64,000 nt of DNA from contig JAREIK010001718.1 in the NCBI GenBank assembly GCA_029783825.1, positions 2,112,898 through 2,176,897 on the forward strand. The letters are read 5' to 3'. Shown piece after piece: positions 12,621 through 24,071 of this stretch. The stretch comes from Sapria himalayana (taxonomy: Eukaryota; Streptophyta; Magnoliopsida; Malpighiales; Rafflesiaceae). The position numbers and the translations under genes were made by a program. Under the pieces are notes generated by a model. It had not been told where the DNA came from and made no database searches. It worked only from the letters and a program-made list of their open reading frames with translations. The number at the start of each line of letters is the position of its first letter. Position 1 is the first letter of the stretch.

Positions 12621-13439
12621 CAAGCAGTGCTATATTTAATGTATATAGCTAGACTATCAATGAACTATTACTTCTATTGGTGATCTAAGCTATCCAAAGT
12701 CCAAACTAGCTTTTTAATATAAATTTTTACTTTATTTTACCTTCTAGATTTCTCTTTCAACATCGAATCATATTCTATGTTTGCTTTTTCAAGGCTTCCT
12801 TCTTTGGATCTTTCTTCTCTAAATGTAATGAATTTTTGGATCATCATAGATTTTTATTGGGTTAAAGCTTTAGCATTTTTTTAGATCACTAAATTCATAG
12901 TTCTATTCATTTATACAACTTCATTTAATTTCTATATCTCCAAAGTTGTAGTACTTGTAAAAGCCATGACTTCCATTTCTCCCTCTACTTCTTTATATCC
13001 TTTATTTGGATCCTCTAAAATATTCATTTTAGTTATGTATTCCTTTGTAATTTCATCAGTCACTATTTAGGATATTTTCATTAATTTCACTATTGGTTGT
13101 CTCCAAATTCTCTACATTATTTTTTTGTACAACTATAATGAGAGTTTGGGCATTCTTCTTTCTTTTTTCTACTTCTCTAAAATACTATTCGTTGGAGTCT
13201 TTTGAAGTCGTGATTTGGAAGAATATTGTAATTTTGTAACATTTATCCTCATCAATCTTTGCTACATCACATTCATAACTTTAGATTTCTTTGTCTACAT
13301 AATCTTCCTCATCTTTTGCAAGTCAATTGTCTTCTACAAAATATCTTCATCTAAAGTTTACTTTTTGTGGCATTACTACGCAAAGGAGGTTATATATCCT
13401 ATAAAAATCTTTCTTATTATCATCAAGATTTTATAATCC
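12621..13439 (-). other. Decayed polyprotein C-terminal region after protease
   Basis: This lies between protease copy 2 and the 3' junction. The minus strand shows lysine-rich, low-complexity reading with many stops and no RT, RNase H or integrase motif. It probably continues the protease-downstream linker of the gypsy element. Nothing else is recognised; the plus ORF 13215-13436 is antisense noise. Confidence 0.35.
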
Positions 13440-13990
13440 ATTATAAAGATTAAATTTTATTTTCTCTTTGCCTATGCAAAGGCCAGAGAGTGAACTTTTC
13501 CTTTTTAATATCGATGATGGCCAATTAATTAGTGTTTGAAATGGTCATCCAAAGATCAATTATTCTTGTTGATCTTTTTCCATATCCTATATAATAAAGT
13601 CCATAAAAAAATTAAATACATCAATATTGACCAAGACATCTTCAATCATTCTATTTGGATGCTTGGTTGATTGATAGACTAATTGAAGTGAGAGAGAGTG
13701 AGAGAGAGGTTGGAGTGATCTCGTTGAGATTCAATCTTCATCCTATTGACAAAGATATCAAGTTGATACTCAATCTCAAATCATAAAGAACCTTTTGGAA
13801 TGCAAGCTTACCAATTATACATGGTATCATAAAACTTCTTAAATCCTTCAACTTCCTCAAAATATTTTATTGAATAATCACACTATATTTCTTAATTATA
13901 ACATTTCCATGCATCTTTAATATTCACTTACTACTCATGATATCCATCATGAATTTAACATAGTTCAGCATTTGAGACAAGGATTCAGCA
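13440..13990 (-). pseudogene. Gypsy aspartic protease region (copy 2)
   Basis: Reading the minus strand with frame changes gives the region following the retropepsin active site. There is an HPNRMIEDVLVNID-like stretch at about 13600-13670, then a DME-rich segment with a LIFGxPF motif at 13545-13580. This is the hallmark of Athila/Tat proteases, which read VLVKVD then DMEED then LILGRPFL. The active-site half (13730-13990) is homologous to 11335-11640 but more decayed. Several stops and frameshifts are present. Confidence 0.7.
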
Positions 13991-14989
13991 AATGGGATAT
14001 TCACTTCTAACTTATAAAAAATATTGAGAAATTTCTCAAATTATTCATCTAATTTTTTATTCATAAAATATTATAGAGAATGAAGATTTAGAAGAAAATT
14101 ACCTATAGTATCATTCTTTATCACATTCATCATTTCATTGCTTTAGGTAATCTATATTCGCTCTCTTATTATTCTTTTTCTTTGTCTATCATAGCTAGTG
14201 GTGTGAGCTAGGTATAATGTTCATTAGCTACCATGGCTTGAGAAAATATCATATCATTGGGCACCATAGCTTTTGAAAGTATCATGGTGGGAGCCATGAC
14301 TTTTGGAAAAGTCATAGCATCGGCAGTTTTAGCTTTGTCTATTTTAGCTTCTTCTAATTGTTACCCCTCTACCTCTTTGCTACATAAAAGTATGATCAAC
14401 AAGCACTACTTTGGGTTTATCCTAGTATCACTTGGTAACTCATTAATGCTCTTTCCTTTCACTGATAATATCAATTATCCAACCTTATTCACTATTTGTC
14501 ATATTTATGTATTCCAATCTTATCTCAAAAATATTCATATTTCTCCCTTTAAGATCATTTCTTATTTTCCTCATGCTTATTAATGCTATCAAATTATCAT
14601 TGATAGAAAAGTTTGTTTAACCATTAAATATTGATAATTTGAGCTTGACCCTCATTGAATATTATACTCAATCAAAATATTCCCAAATTTTTTCATGATT
14701 TGTCTAACATTCTTCTGCCCACTATCATAACTCTCATATAAAAAAATTTTATGATTTCTCATGTTCGATTGGTAGTATGTGTTAATATTAATATTGGGTC
14801 AAAAAAAATTCTTGACAAATAGGGTCAAAGTTTTCCATTTTTTCTATTACAAAATGGTGATTTATCACATTCCTTTTCACTTCTCCTCTCGAGTTTCTAG
14901 CTTCTTAATGAAAGCTGCCACCTTGTTTTCATAGTAAAAAACATGTCCAACTCTAATACTCCAGCTTATTTTCTCTCAAAGACATGATC
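13991..14989 (-). other. Gypsy internal region between gag and protease
   Basis: The left part (13995-14170) duplicates 11600-11800. The part at 14200-14340 again carries gtcatg-type words (catggtgggagccatgac, gtcatagcatcgg). The plus ORF 14257-14583 runs through these words and has no family signal. No zinc knuckle is visible. It is interpreted as a decayed linker between gag and protease. Confidence 0.4.
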
Positions 14990-15480
14990 ATTCAGAATTT
15001 GGTATTTATTTTTGTTAACTCTTCAAACAAATAATATGCTTCTTAGAGTGACTTGTTCATAATTGACCCACCCAAGAGCATATCAAAGGTACACATCATC
15101 ATATAGTTCAAACTAGTATATAACATTTGGACTTGGAATTATAACTCAAACTCATGTTGAGGACATCTCTTTAATCACTTCTTTAAATGATCCTAAGCAT
15201 CATACAAGGATTGTAGCTTCTCCCGATGGAATTGGCTTATCTTTATCATTAACTATGAGATGATTTGAGGTGAATAAAACTTTGTGAGGATGGCTTGCAC
15301 AAGTTCATTTTAACTTTCAACATATCTTGAGATAAGTACTAAAGCAAACTATGTTCTTTGTCTTTCAAATTAAAGAAGAATAGACATAATTTGATGGCAT
15401 ATGGGCTAACTCCATTCATTTTAATTTTATCACACAACTTTAAATCTATGGCAATATTTCCATTCAGATCCTTTGATATC
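14990..15480 (-). pseudogene. Gypsy gag (Retrotrans_gag) remnant
   Basis: On the minus strand the reading shows VSPYAIKLCLFFFNLKDKE, then a segment equivalent to the usual WDELxxxFLxKFFPPSK, then a FKExxxRCPQHEF block, then QVQMLYTSLNY, then LLGGSIMNKSL and EAYYLFEEL. These are the successive conserved blocks of the plant gypsy gag domain (usual forms: LRLFPFSLKDKA, FKELLRRCPHHG, FYNGL, GGxLMxKT, AYxLIEEMA). Frames change several times and stops are present, so it is dead. It lies just downstream (minus sense) of the LTR at 16030-17391, as expected for gag after the 5' LTR. Confidence 0.85.
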
Positions 15481-16029
15481 CTACCATAGTACTAATGTTG
15501 TTGAACCATTTATATCATACTCAATTTTAATTCAAAATAATTAGCTTCTACTAGTTGCATCTGAATCTCATAGTAGCTATCTATCATAATTAGCCACAAA
15601 TAGTCTCCCAAGATATGGTGAACATTGGGTTATTGGATAGCTTATTTTTTCTACCTTTGACCTCTCTATCACTGCCAAATTCTTCCTTCTATTTTTTCTC
15701 ATCTCTCTATCGCAAAATTACTCTTCTAGTTCTTTTAATCTCTAGGTCCATAAGTGGTAGTTCAATCCTAGAGTTTTTGCAAATAGAAATTATGGATAAA
15801 AAAATACAACAACTATACCATTAGATACAAAAAATAAATACAAGATAAGCTATCCAAATCAAAGTAAATTAATCAAGATATTATTATCCAAACTACTAAA
15901 AATAGAACTACCTTTTTAAAGGATAGTAATATTAAATAAAGTTGGCTAACCAAACTAAATAATTTCTAAAAATAGTGTTAAAAACTTATTACAACTTTAT
16001 TATGATGCCTAAATTTGTAGGATTAGGTA
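15481..16029 (-). other. Gypsy 5' leader and primer-binding-site area
   Basis: This lies between the inferred 5' LTR end and gag. Near 15990-16015 the minus strand reads tttaggcatcataataaagt, similar to sequence beside the other LTR end near 7830, a candidate decayed primer-binding site. The remainder is AT-rich with no coding signal. The plus ORF 15615-15824 is antisense noise. Confidence 0.4.
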
Positions 16030-17391
16030 ATTTCCCAAAAGCTCACTAGGTGAGTGTCTCACATAAAATGTAGTTCTACGCGTATAAGAGCTATATAAGT
16101 AGTAAATTAGACATTTATCTAGGTCCGATACCATAAAGATTATGTAGGTAGTTTGATCAATCAATGGTTAATCAACTGCTCCTCTAGTTGGAAGAATAAA
16201 ACTAGCTTTTTGTTATGGCTCTTAAATTCTAGGGTTGATCCATTACACTAAGCATAATGACATAATTAAATTGCCTAGTTATTAATGTGCTTGGTTATAG
16301 AATAAATGTTGGATTATTGTAAGAATATCTTAGTGTCCTACTAGCATAAATGGTAGTTATCATCTATTATACCTTCTCCAATTGATTGTCCTCTTATAGT
16401 TATTCCCTTGATAGTTTACCACTAAAACAATACATCATTCATGTTTGAATGTCATTTAAAAGTCCACACTTTTTAGGCAACTCATCAACTAATCTTAGTG
16501 GTTGCTTTGTATATTTTTTTATTATTATTTTGACCTCATTTGTTATAAAGTTATGAATTGGTGTGGTATTAAAAGTATTTATACCTTCTAGTACATAAGT
16601 ATCATACTCATAATAATTAATGTATATCTTCTCTCTAATATCACTGATAGTGATCATATGATAGAATATAACTCACCAAGGCTATCACCACCTTATAATT
16701 CACCTCTATATATGCATGTATCGTGACTTACATGTCACCATTCATCATGATAACACACAACTACAACATGCAAGGTGAAACCCTTATAAAAAAATTTTAT
16801 AAATCCTCATATTAATTTATAGTCATTTTATTTAAGATATGCACAATAGATTATCTTATAATAGTATTTGTGCTTTTTACTTCATAAGTACTATATTGAA
16901 AAAGTCATAATGATTAAACTTATCTCAATTTTATAGGTTTACCTAATGTATCATGATCAAAAGGGTTGTCAATTTATTCATACTATTACATATGAGTGTG
17001 TCTCATGACATACCTATCATGGTCCATGATGATGACTTGTACAAACTTACTAATAGTAAAACTTTAATTTTAGTTCTAAATAAATTACATATCTATCAAT
17101 AACAAAATCATAACACAAACTTCAAACTAAATATAAAAGTTATCAATTATATATCTATTACACGTAACAAAATACATTAATCCTATATCTCAATTTAACC
17201 TAACATTTAAGAGGAATTCACATGAGATGATTCAAAATATATCTCAGGGAATTTTTGACTCCCAATGATATCCCTCAGAAGAATCTATGATTCATGATCT
17301 TAAATCCTCAATTCTCATTTAGAGTTCCTCGAATCTACTTCTAAGTGGGAGTCAAAATTCATGTCACCTTTTAGGGAAAGTCATGTACTAG
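16030..17391 (-). repeat. Gypsy 5' LTR, body part (left of CACTA insertion)
   Basis: This aligns part by part with 7860-9200. Shared words include the ggttgtcaa stretch (16963 and 8776) and the tataagtagtaaattagacatttatctagg block. Reversed blocks also occur at 35060-36400. The LTR is interrupted at 17391 by the CACTA element and resumes at 33719. The minus ORF 16439-16657 lies here; its peptide shares a REKIYINYYEYD-like stretch with the plus ORF 35622-35888. That reflects the LTR homology, not a gene. Confidence 0.55.
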
Positions 17392-18060
17392 CACTACAAG
17401 AAAATATTGATTTAGCTAGGGAATTTTAGTTAGGGATCAATCCCTATCTAAATTGTGAGAGATTAGCTAGGGAATAGCAAGGGATTTATGTTTTTTCATT
17501 AAAATAAAAATTTGCAATGGATTAGTGACGGATTAGCGATGGAAAAATTTCATAAATTCTGCATCAGAAAAAAGCGGAGAATTTAGCAATGGATTAGCTA
17601 CAAATTTAGCGACGGAATTTCCTTAGATATTAAAATCTTGAATTTAGAGATGGATTTAGCGACGGAATTTCCCTTGCTATTAAAATTCAGAATTTAGTGA
17701 TGGATTTTGCGACATAATTTCCCTAGCTTTTAAAATCCATGATTTAGTAACAGATTTAGCGACGGAATTTCTCTAGCTAATTACATCTAAAATAATGCAA
17801 TGAATTTATGCATGAAATTTTTCTAGCTAATTACATCTGAAATATAGTGAGAGATCTAGCGATGAAATTTTCCTAGCTAATTAGATCCGAAAATAATTCA
17901 TCGCTACTTTTTTCATAGATTCCACGAAATTATAAACCGGTAAAATAGCGACGAATTTAGCAATGAAATTTTCCTAGCTAATTAGATCAATACAAAATCA
18001 ATCACTAAATAAATTTTTGATTTTATTTTTTTACAATTTTATATAAAATTGGAATCGATT
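17392..18060 (+). repeat. CACTA left terminal and subterminal repeat region
   Basis: This begins with the CACTA inverted repeat, followed by about 20 degenerate copies of a unit with tagcgacggaatttccctagct or its variants (17520-17990). The region 17392-18360 is closely similar to the reverse complement of 44560-45181, so the same terminus type exists twice in the window in opposite orientation. Confidence 0.8.
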
Positions 18061-18577
18061 ATTCTTTTAATGCTTATTTTTTCAAAATATATGTATTTAG
18101 CTAGGGATTTTTTTTCTAGCTATTTGGGCAAGTGATAATTTCTGTCACTAATTTTTAATAATTTAATTTTTTTAGCAATATTTATTTTAATATTTTATTT
18201 TATTTTCTATATTAAAGGAAAGTCATGGTCTATAGATGAGCAATCCTTGAAAGACACAATCTCCTGATATAATTATAAAAATATGATGTTATAAATAAAA
18301 ATTTCATAATTATATAAATACGAATAAAAATTTATATTAAATAAGACTAAAATAACTATTTTTTGATTATAAATTAATCAAAAAATAATACAAAATATTT
18401 TTCTGAAAATTTTACTTATGATATTTAAATATTTGTATTAAAAACATTATATAATTTATTATATAATTATAATAAATTTTAAAATATTTTAATTAATAAA
18501 TAAACATAAATAAAAATTACTACTAATAATTAGCTAAAATAAACAATTTATAAATATTAATATTATTTCTATAATAG
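18061..18577. other. AT-rich inner part of CACTA left end
   Basis: Very AT-rich with no coding signal. The stretch 18220-18360, including ggaaagtcatggtctat and aaatacgaataaaaatttatatt, recurs reversed at 44570-44680. It therefore belongs to the element's terminal domain rather than to host DNA. Confidence 0.55.
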
Positions 18578-18860
18578 AACAAGGTGAAGGTGTAGTTGGT
18601 TCAATTGTGGTTGAGTCGAAGAAGGTGAAATTGTTTTTGGTTCAATTTTGGTCGAAGAAGGCAAAGGTGTTTATTGTTCAACTGCGCTTGTACAAGGTAA
18701 AGGCATTTTTGGTTAAATTGCATTCGATCAAGGTGAATGTGTCTGGTTCAACTGCACTCAAACAAGGTGAAGGTGTTTCTGGTTCAATTGCTCTCGAACA
18801 TGGCGAAGGTGTCTCTGATTCAATTGCCCTCGAATATGGCGAAGGTGTTTTTGATCTCCA
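18578..18860 (+). repeat. 36-bp minisatellite with an open reading frame
   Basis: About eight tandem degenerate copies of a unit of roughly 36 bases (gaaggtgtttctggttcaat, then tgctctcgaacaaggc). Because 36 is a multiple of three, the plus frame is open (18607-18876) and reads a repeating peptide with GEGVSGSIALEHGEGVSDS. The minus frame is open too (18678-18863). Copies become less regular at the left end. There is no start context, partner exon or family similarity, so I treat it as a repeat and not a gene. Confidence 0.75.
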
Positions 18861-20689
18861 CACTCAATACTTTTAATGAATTGAAGGTAAGATGCCCATC
18901 TCATAATCAATGATTAGTTCCATGTAGTCAAACTGAGTTTCCAATTTTCCCTATAATTTAATCTGATCTTTCTGCACTACTAGGATTTTATTTATTGTAG
19001 GACCATTGGTTGTTTTTTCATAATATTTTTTGATTTCCTGAGCTATAGTAATTGAAATACATGAACAATTTAGAATTAGTTTATTTTTACCAAAAGAAGG
19101 GAAGTAGCCTTGCTAATTTTATAACTAAGCTTCTGTTCATTGTACCCACATCTGTAAGGTATATCTTATTTTAATGCATCTTCTCCGAGTCATTGTATTT
19201 CCCTAATTGTGAAAGACAAAAAAAACTTATAATGCATCTTCCACGGATCATTATTTTTAACTAAGCTTCTTTACTTACTTTTGTAAAAAGGATGAAATAG
19301 ATTATATACAATAGCTATTTGATCCAAGGGGTCTCCGAAAAGTTCTATTATTTTTCTCCAACTGCATCGAAGATTGTTAGGGCCTCTTACTTACACTTCA
19401 TCATGAAAGGGTTTGGATTTTCTTACTATGTAATCAAGGAGATAGATCTTTCAGTTTTCTATAGTTTTTGTTTACTTTCAGAGTTAGTGTTCCATGTTGA
19501 AAATGGATATTTTCTTTACTATTTCATGTCAATGCATATAGTTAAGATACTTGAAACCTAATTGTAGCCAACTTTGAACAAAAATAATGTGTTCGATATT
19601 AAGCAAGAAAAAAATACTGGAAGAGAAAAGCTGCTAAATGTGATTTTTAAAAATTTTATCTAATATCTCTTGGTTTTCATAAATTTATATGGATCTCTTG
19701 ATTTTTGTAGCCTCCATGTGAGGCTTGATTTTCATAAATTTCTTGTGAGGCTTTTGCTCTTTTGAAACCTTCATGTTTTTTTTTTTAAATTTCAGAAGTT
19801 TTTATTCTTTTTTATACAGATACTAAATGTCATGTATAAGTATTAAGTGTTGTTAAATCTATTCAAATTTGTTTTGTTATTATTTTCATTAGTGAGGTGA
19901 TGTCATCAAAATCAAGTCATTAAACCACCAAAACTCTCACAGAAAACTTACTATATTATAATTTCAAATTTTTTATAATTTTTTATTTATTTTATTTTGT
20001 TTATTTTTTATTTATGGATAAAAGTATCCAATATATACATTATTTCAAATTATCTTACTTAGCATATAAGGGTATCTTCTATATGTATATTTTTATTGTA
20101 TTGATAGTGAGATTTTTCATATTTTAAATTCACATAGTGCATGTGAATTCAAGCCAATATAATATCCTTTGTTAAGAAGAAGATATGCTTAATGCAAAAC
20201 TTTAAACACAAGAAAAGTGTGCCGCCATTTTATTTTAGTACCTTTGTTTCACGGTCATTGCATGCAATGTATAGTAATTACAGAAGCAAAAAAAAAGAAT
20301 TAGTCATGCCATTTTTTTCTCTTACTATGTATAGAAAATTCTATGTACATCACATACTATAGGTTGCAGGCGCATACAATAAACATGCAAGAAGGGAGTA
20401 AAGAAAAGTAGAAATTTTAGTATGACATTTTGAATGAAACAAACTAATTGTTAGTGTCAAAATTATTTGTATGATACCAACTTATTGTGGCTATTAATTG
20501 AGATAGTAATGGTATGATATCCATATGTAGATATAAAAGATTTTTTTTATCGTTACATATTGTAGGTAGAAAGGAAATGAAGAAGTACTAATAGTTATTT
20601 TTAGGAAAGATATTGAACTAATTACATAATATTAAGAGATATACAATGACAATCAAAGTTATCTAAGGATATTCATAGTGATTATCTAT
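18861..20689. other. CACTA interior, no recognised gene
   Basis: AT-rich sequence with scattered T-runs. The plus ORF 19319-19561 has no family resemblance. No exon-like GC islands are apparent. Confidence 0.4.
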
Positions 20690-21570
20690 TATGATACTTA
20701 TTAGATAGAATTATACAAAATTTTTCTCTAAGGTAAATATACATATTTTATATTTTTTAGGTATTACTGGTATTGTGATATGTTTGTTCATTTGAGACTC
20801 ATGGATTATTGATTTTGGAATTAATAATTATCTTATGAGTTTTTATTATTTTTTATTAATATTATTTTTTTGTTCATTGAGTATTATAGGATCTAATGGC
20901 ATGTCCTAAAAAATTACTCATTATGGTAATAATTTATTTATTCTTAATTATTCTATTATTTTTTGTATTGAGTTCTCATTTCATAAAATATAATTATGAT
21001 TTTTTTTTTGATAATTATTTGTAGGATTAAAATATTTCAAAGTAAATGTCTCACTAAATGTTTGAGTAATATATATTTTTAATATGATCATCTATTACTT
21101 GTATATTTTTGACTTGATAATTAATTATTGGCCAAACTGAAAATATTATATTTTATATTTAAGAGAGTTGCTCTATTAGAGTGTGAGACATGTCAATTAA
21201 AAAAAATATTAGAATTTCTTATTTTACTCGCCAGATTAGTGTGAGTAAGGATCATAGAATATATATTAGATGAATTTAACACTTATTGTACAGATAACAC
21301 TATTGTATGCTAAACTTTTTATGTTGACACACTCCCATAGTATGAGTTTACAAAAAAGAAAGAAAAAATATCTAATTGAGATAGGTCATATATTTTTCTT
21401 AAGTATGAGAAATATATACAAGAAAGAAGTAAAGAAAAGATTAATTTTTCTAATATGATACTTATTAGAGAGAATTATATAAATTTTTTTTCAAAGGCAA
21501 CAAAATATATATTATATTTTTTTAGGTATTAGTAGTATTGTGATATATTCTTTCATTTGTGGCCTAATAT
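20690..21570 (+). repeat. Direct duplication inside the CACTA element
   Basis: The stretch near 20690-20795 (ttagatagaattatacaaaat, tttttaggtattactggtattgtgatat) is repeated near 21458-21560 (ttagagagaattatataaatt, tttttaggtattagtagtattgtgatat), an offset of about 765 bases. The right copy runs directly into the GH3 fragment. Its ttttttaggtatta resembles a splice acceptor, so it may be intron sequence upstream of a GH3 exon. Confidence 0.5.
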
Positions 21571-22040
21571 TCGATACGTCAAGTGTGTCACCACATGAAG
21601 CACGAAGCATGAAGCAGTATTATCAAAAACTCAAGCAATACATAGGAGAGACTTCATTGTTATGCATAGATTACCTTGCTTCAAAATGTTGTGTTGCAGT
21701 CAACCTTGATCCTACTCAACCACCAAACACAACTCGGTTCGTCATGCTTCCCACTATAGCTTACTTAGAGTTTCTTCCATATGATCCTATTAATGCAATT
21801 CATGGTGTGATCATTCTGGAAGAAACAACTGTGGATTTCTCTGGCGTCGAGGTGGGGAAGATGTATGAGTTGGTCGTGACTACCTATAGAGGACTATATC
21901 GATATCAATTGGGTGATATAGTGAGAGTTGTTGGCTTCCATAACTACTCTCCTCAAGTTGAGTTCGTAGTGAGAGCACCACAGCTTGACTATGATACTGT
22001 GACTAAGGCAGACTTGATGTCTGCCATTGAAAGTTGCTAA
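21540..22040 (+). pseudogene. GH3 family fragment (acyl acid-amido synthetase), captured exon
   Basis: GH3 enzymes are ATP-dependent acyl-adenylate enzymes that conjugate amino acids to auxin, jasmonate or benzoates in the cytosol; full proteins have about 580-610 residues. This open stretch of 166 codons covers only an internal to C-terminal part. From about residue 24 it reads MKQYYQKLKQYIGETSLL. Next come DYLASKCCVAVNLDPTQPP, then RFVMLPTIAYLEFLPYD, then the diagnostic TTYRGLYRYQLGDIVRVVGF and the PQVEFVVRAPQ block. The nucleotide-binding SSGTTxGxxK region and the start and end of the enzyme are missing. It ends at a TAA right after MSAIESC. The frame is intact over the homologous part, suggesting fairly recent capture. 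It lies inside the CACTA element, 400 bases from a UBC fragment. It cannot be a working enzyme; whether it is transcribed is unknown. Confidence 0.88.
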
Positions 22041-22460
22041 CTTGTGATGTTTTACCCAAATAGTATGTTATTCCATTCATTGTTTCTTGCATGATGTAAT
22101 TTTAACTTTTATATTCCTGATGTTTTCTTTGTTTCATGGAATACCTAGTATTTGGTATTTTAAAGTAATCTTTCTTTTTTCTTGTTTCACTTATGGGCCA
22201 TGATACATGACAACACATGCACCTACTCTGCTGGTTGTAGCTTGCATACTAGGATGCCGTGGAGCATGTGATGCATGCCCAAAATAACCTCCTCGCCTGC
22301 TTGGCATTGGCTTGTGTGTCAGTATACTAAGCTGGCCTGGCATGGTCTGTTAGTCACCTATATGTCCTAGTGATTATTAGATTTGTGATGTGTGGGTACA
22401 AAGTAGAAGATTGTTGTACTTGACATCATCTAAATAAAAAAAATGTTTCTTTTCTCGTGG
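22041..22460. other. Spacer between the two captured gene fragments
   Basis: Non-coding and somewhat more GC-rich than the surroundings at 22200-22350, where ctggcctggcatgg and gatgcatgcc words occur. It may be GH3 intron or unrelated filler DNA; I recognise nothing in it. Confidence 0.35.
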
Positions 22461-22553
22461 AATTCATCAGTTTATGCTGATGGAAGTATTTGCTTGGATA
22501 TTTTACAGAATCAATACATATATGATGTTGCTGCAATACTTACTTCTATCCAG
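22461..22553 (+). pseudogene. RAD6/UBC2-type ubiquitin-conjugating enzyme exon fragment
   Basis: The frame reads [15 protein letters not shown], then [13 protein letters not shown], then a GT splice donor (cag|gttcaac, exon end 22553). This is the active-site segment of plant UBC1/2/3 (RAD6-like E2), whose usual form is [16 protein letters not shown] followed by [14 protein letters not shown]. The catalytic cysteine codon TGC is at 22491. Relative to the family the W-S-P after QNQ is reduced to Y. The residues just before YADG (FHPN) are partly deleted, and the rest of the roughly 150-residue protein is absent. The preserved exon end and apparent intron show that the piece came from genomic DNA, not cDNA. 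It lies inside the CACTA element downstream of the GH3 piece on the same strand. The plus ORF 22443-22640 merely reads on into the intron. Confidence 0.88.
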
Positions 22554-24071
22554 GTTCAACTTTTTGTGAATCTTTTTAATCTAGTGAAATTCTTTTGTGT
22601 TTTATCATCAATAAATTCAATTTCAAATAATATATTCTGAACTTTTTCTTTTATCATCAATGGGTGGCCCAATCATACCTTGAATTGGCTGCATTTTCAT
22701 CACAATTTGTTCAGTCTAAATAATCAGAAGCTTGCTAGATTATCTTTTAAATAGTCGATTGGAGAAGATTTTACCCGGTACACAAGGCATGTACCCCATT
22801 TTTGAACTAGGCTAGGTGACTTGAGCTTGGCCCAAGGCATGGCACTGAATAGCATAGTCTATAGATGTGTTTTTAATAATGTTATTTATTAATGGGGTGA
22901 AGAATGCAAGTACTCCATTTTTGAATTTGTTGCTATTATTGGCAACAATGGCTGCTTTGAGAGTTCTGACAACAAGAGTGACAAGTTAATGTCATTGTCG
23001 CAAAGACTAATAAAAATATCTATCTTTTATTTGTAAGGTGTTTAATTTCTTCCAAAGGTTATGAACATAAATAAAATCTAATGATTATTGGATTTGTTTT
23101 AAAATGAAAAAAAAATTAAAGTAATTATCTTTTAATCTTAAACATTTATAATTTTTCATTTTAAAATTATAATTTTATTTTTCTTTTAAAATATTACAAT
23201 TATTTTATAATAGTGAGCAGTAAAAATTCTTTTATTTATTTTTTTATATCATAAAAATAATACATCATATAAATAATACATCATGTTAGAATTGAAACTA
23301 TATTATTGATTATGACTATGAGTACTCAATATTGATGGATGAATATTTTAGTTGGTTTTTGTGGACTTGTTGGGTATATTGATTGAATGTGTGTGTGTGT
23401 GTGTGTGTGAATATATATTTGAGTTAGTTTTTTTTTTCTAGTATAAAGTAAATAAAAAATAAACTAAAAATTTTATAAATTTAAAAAATAAAAAATAGGT
23501 AATATAAAAATAATATGAACTTAAATATAGAATAAATCCGATTGAAAAGTCTGAGATTGAGTTATATATTAATCATATAAGTCTACCTCAGCTTTTGCAT
23601 ATAAAAAAATATAATAATAGATGAATATTTGTAGTAAGAATTTATTTTAATAATTAAAAATAAAAATTAAAAAAATGTTGATAAAAAAATGTATATTATA
23701 AAAAAATATCTACTTGTCAGAATACTGATCGTATTAGATAATCTTAGGAGATAATTCAAACAATGCATAAATATATATGATCCATTGAATCTTAGATAAA
23801 TTTAAAGAACATGAGCGGTAAAATTTTTGAATATGGATCAACCCTCGTATTTATTTATCTATTTCATTTATCATTATTAAGTTGAAAGAAAAAGCATGAT
23901 TAAGTATATTTCTAATGTGTAAAGTGAAGTGGTCTATGAAGATGATGTATTCACATACATCATCAAAAATGTTTATAATTTGGGTCCTTTTTTAATCACT
24001 CATATTTTCAAACCCTTAATTACTTTTGCGTTATTAAACAAAATCAATAAAAAATATAATACATAAATGTC
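22554..24071. other. CACTA interior, probable captured intron then AT-rich DNA
   Basis: Immediately downstream of the UBC donor the sequence is intron-like and T-rich. At 22740-22860 there is a moderately GC-rich patch (acccggtacacaaggcatgtacccc) that I do not recognise. A (TG)n dinucleotide run of 22 bases lies at 23388-23409. The rest is AT-rich without coding signal. Confidence 0.4.
23388..23409 (+). repeat. (TG)n microsatellite
   Basis: Eleven uninterrupted TG dinucleotides within AT-rich DNA. Confidence 0.95.

Noticed and set aside
22443..22640. 65-codon frame as a complete small protein
   Set aside because: Only the UBC segment to 22553 is homologous; the rest is read-through past a splice donor into intron sequence.
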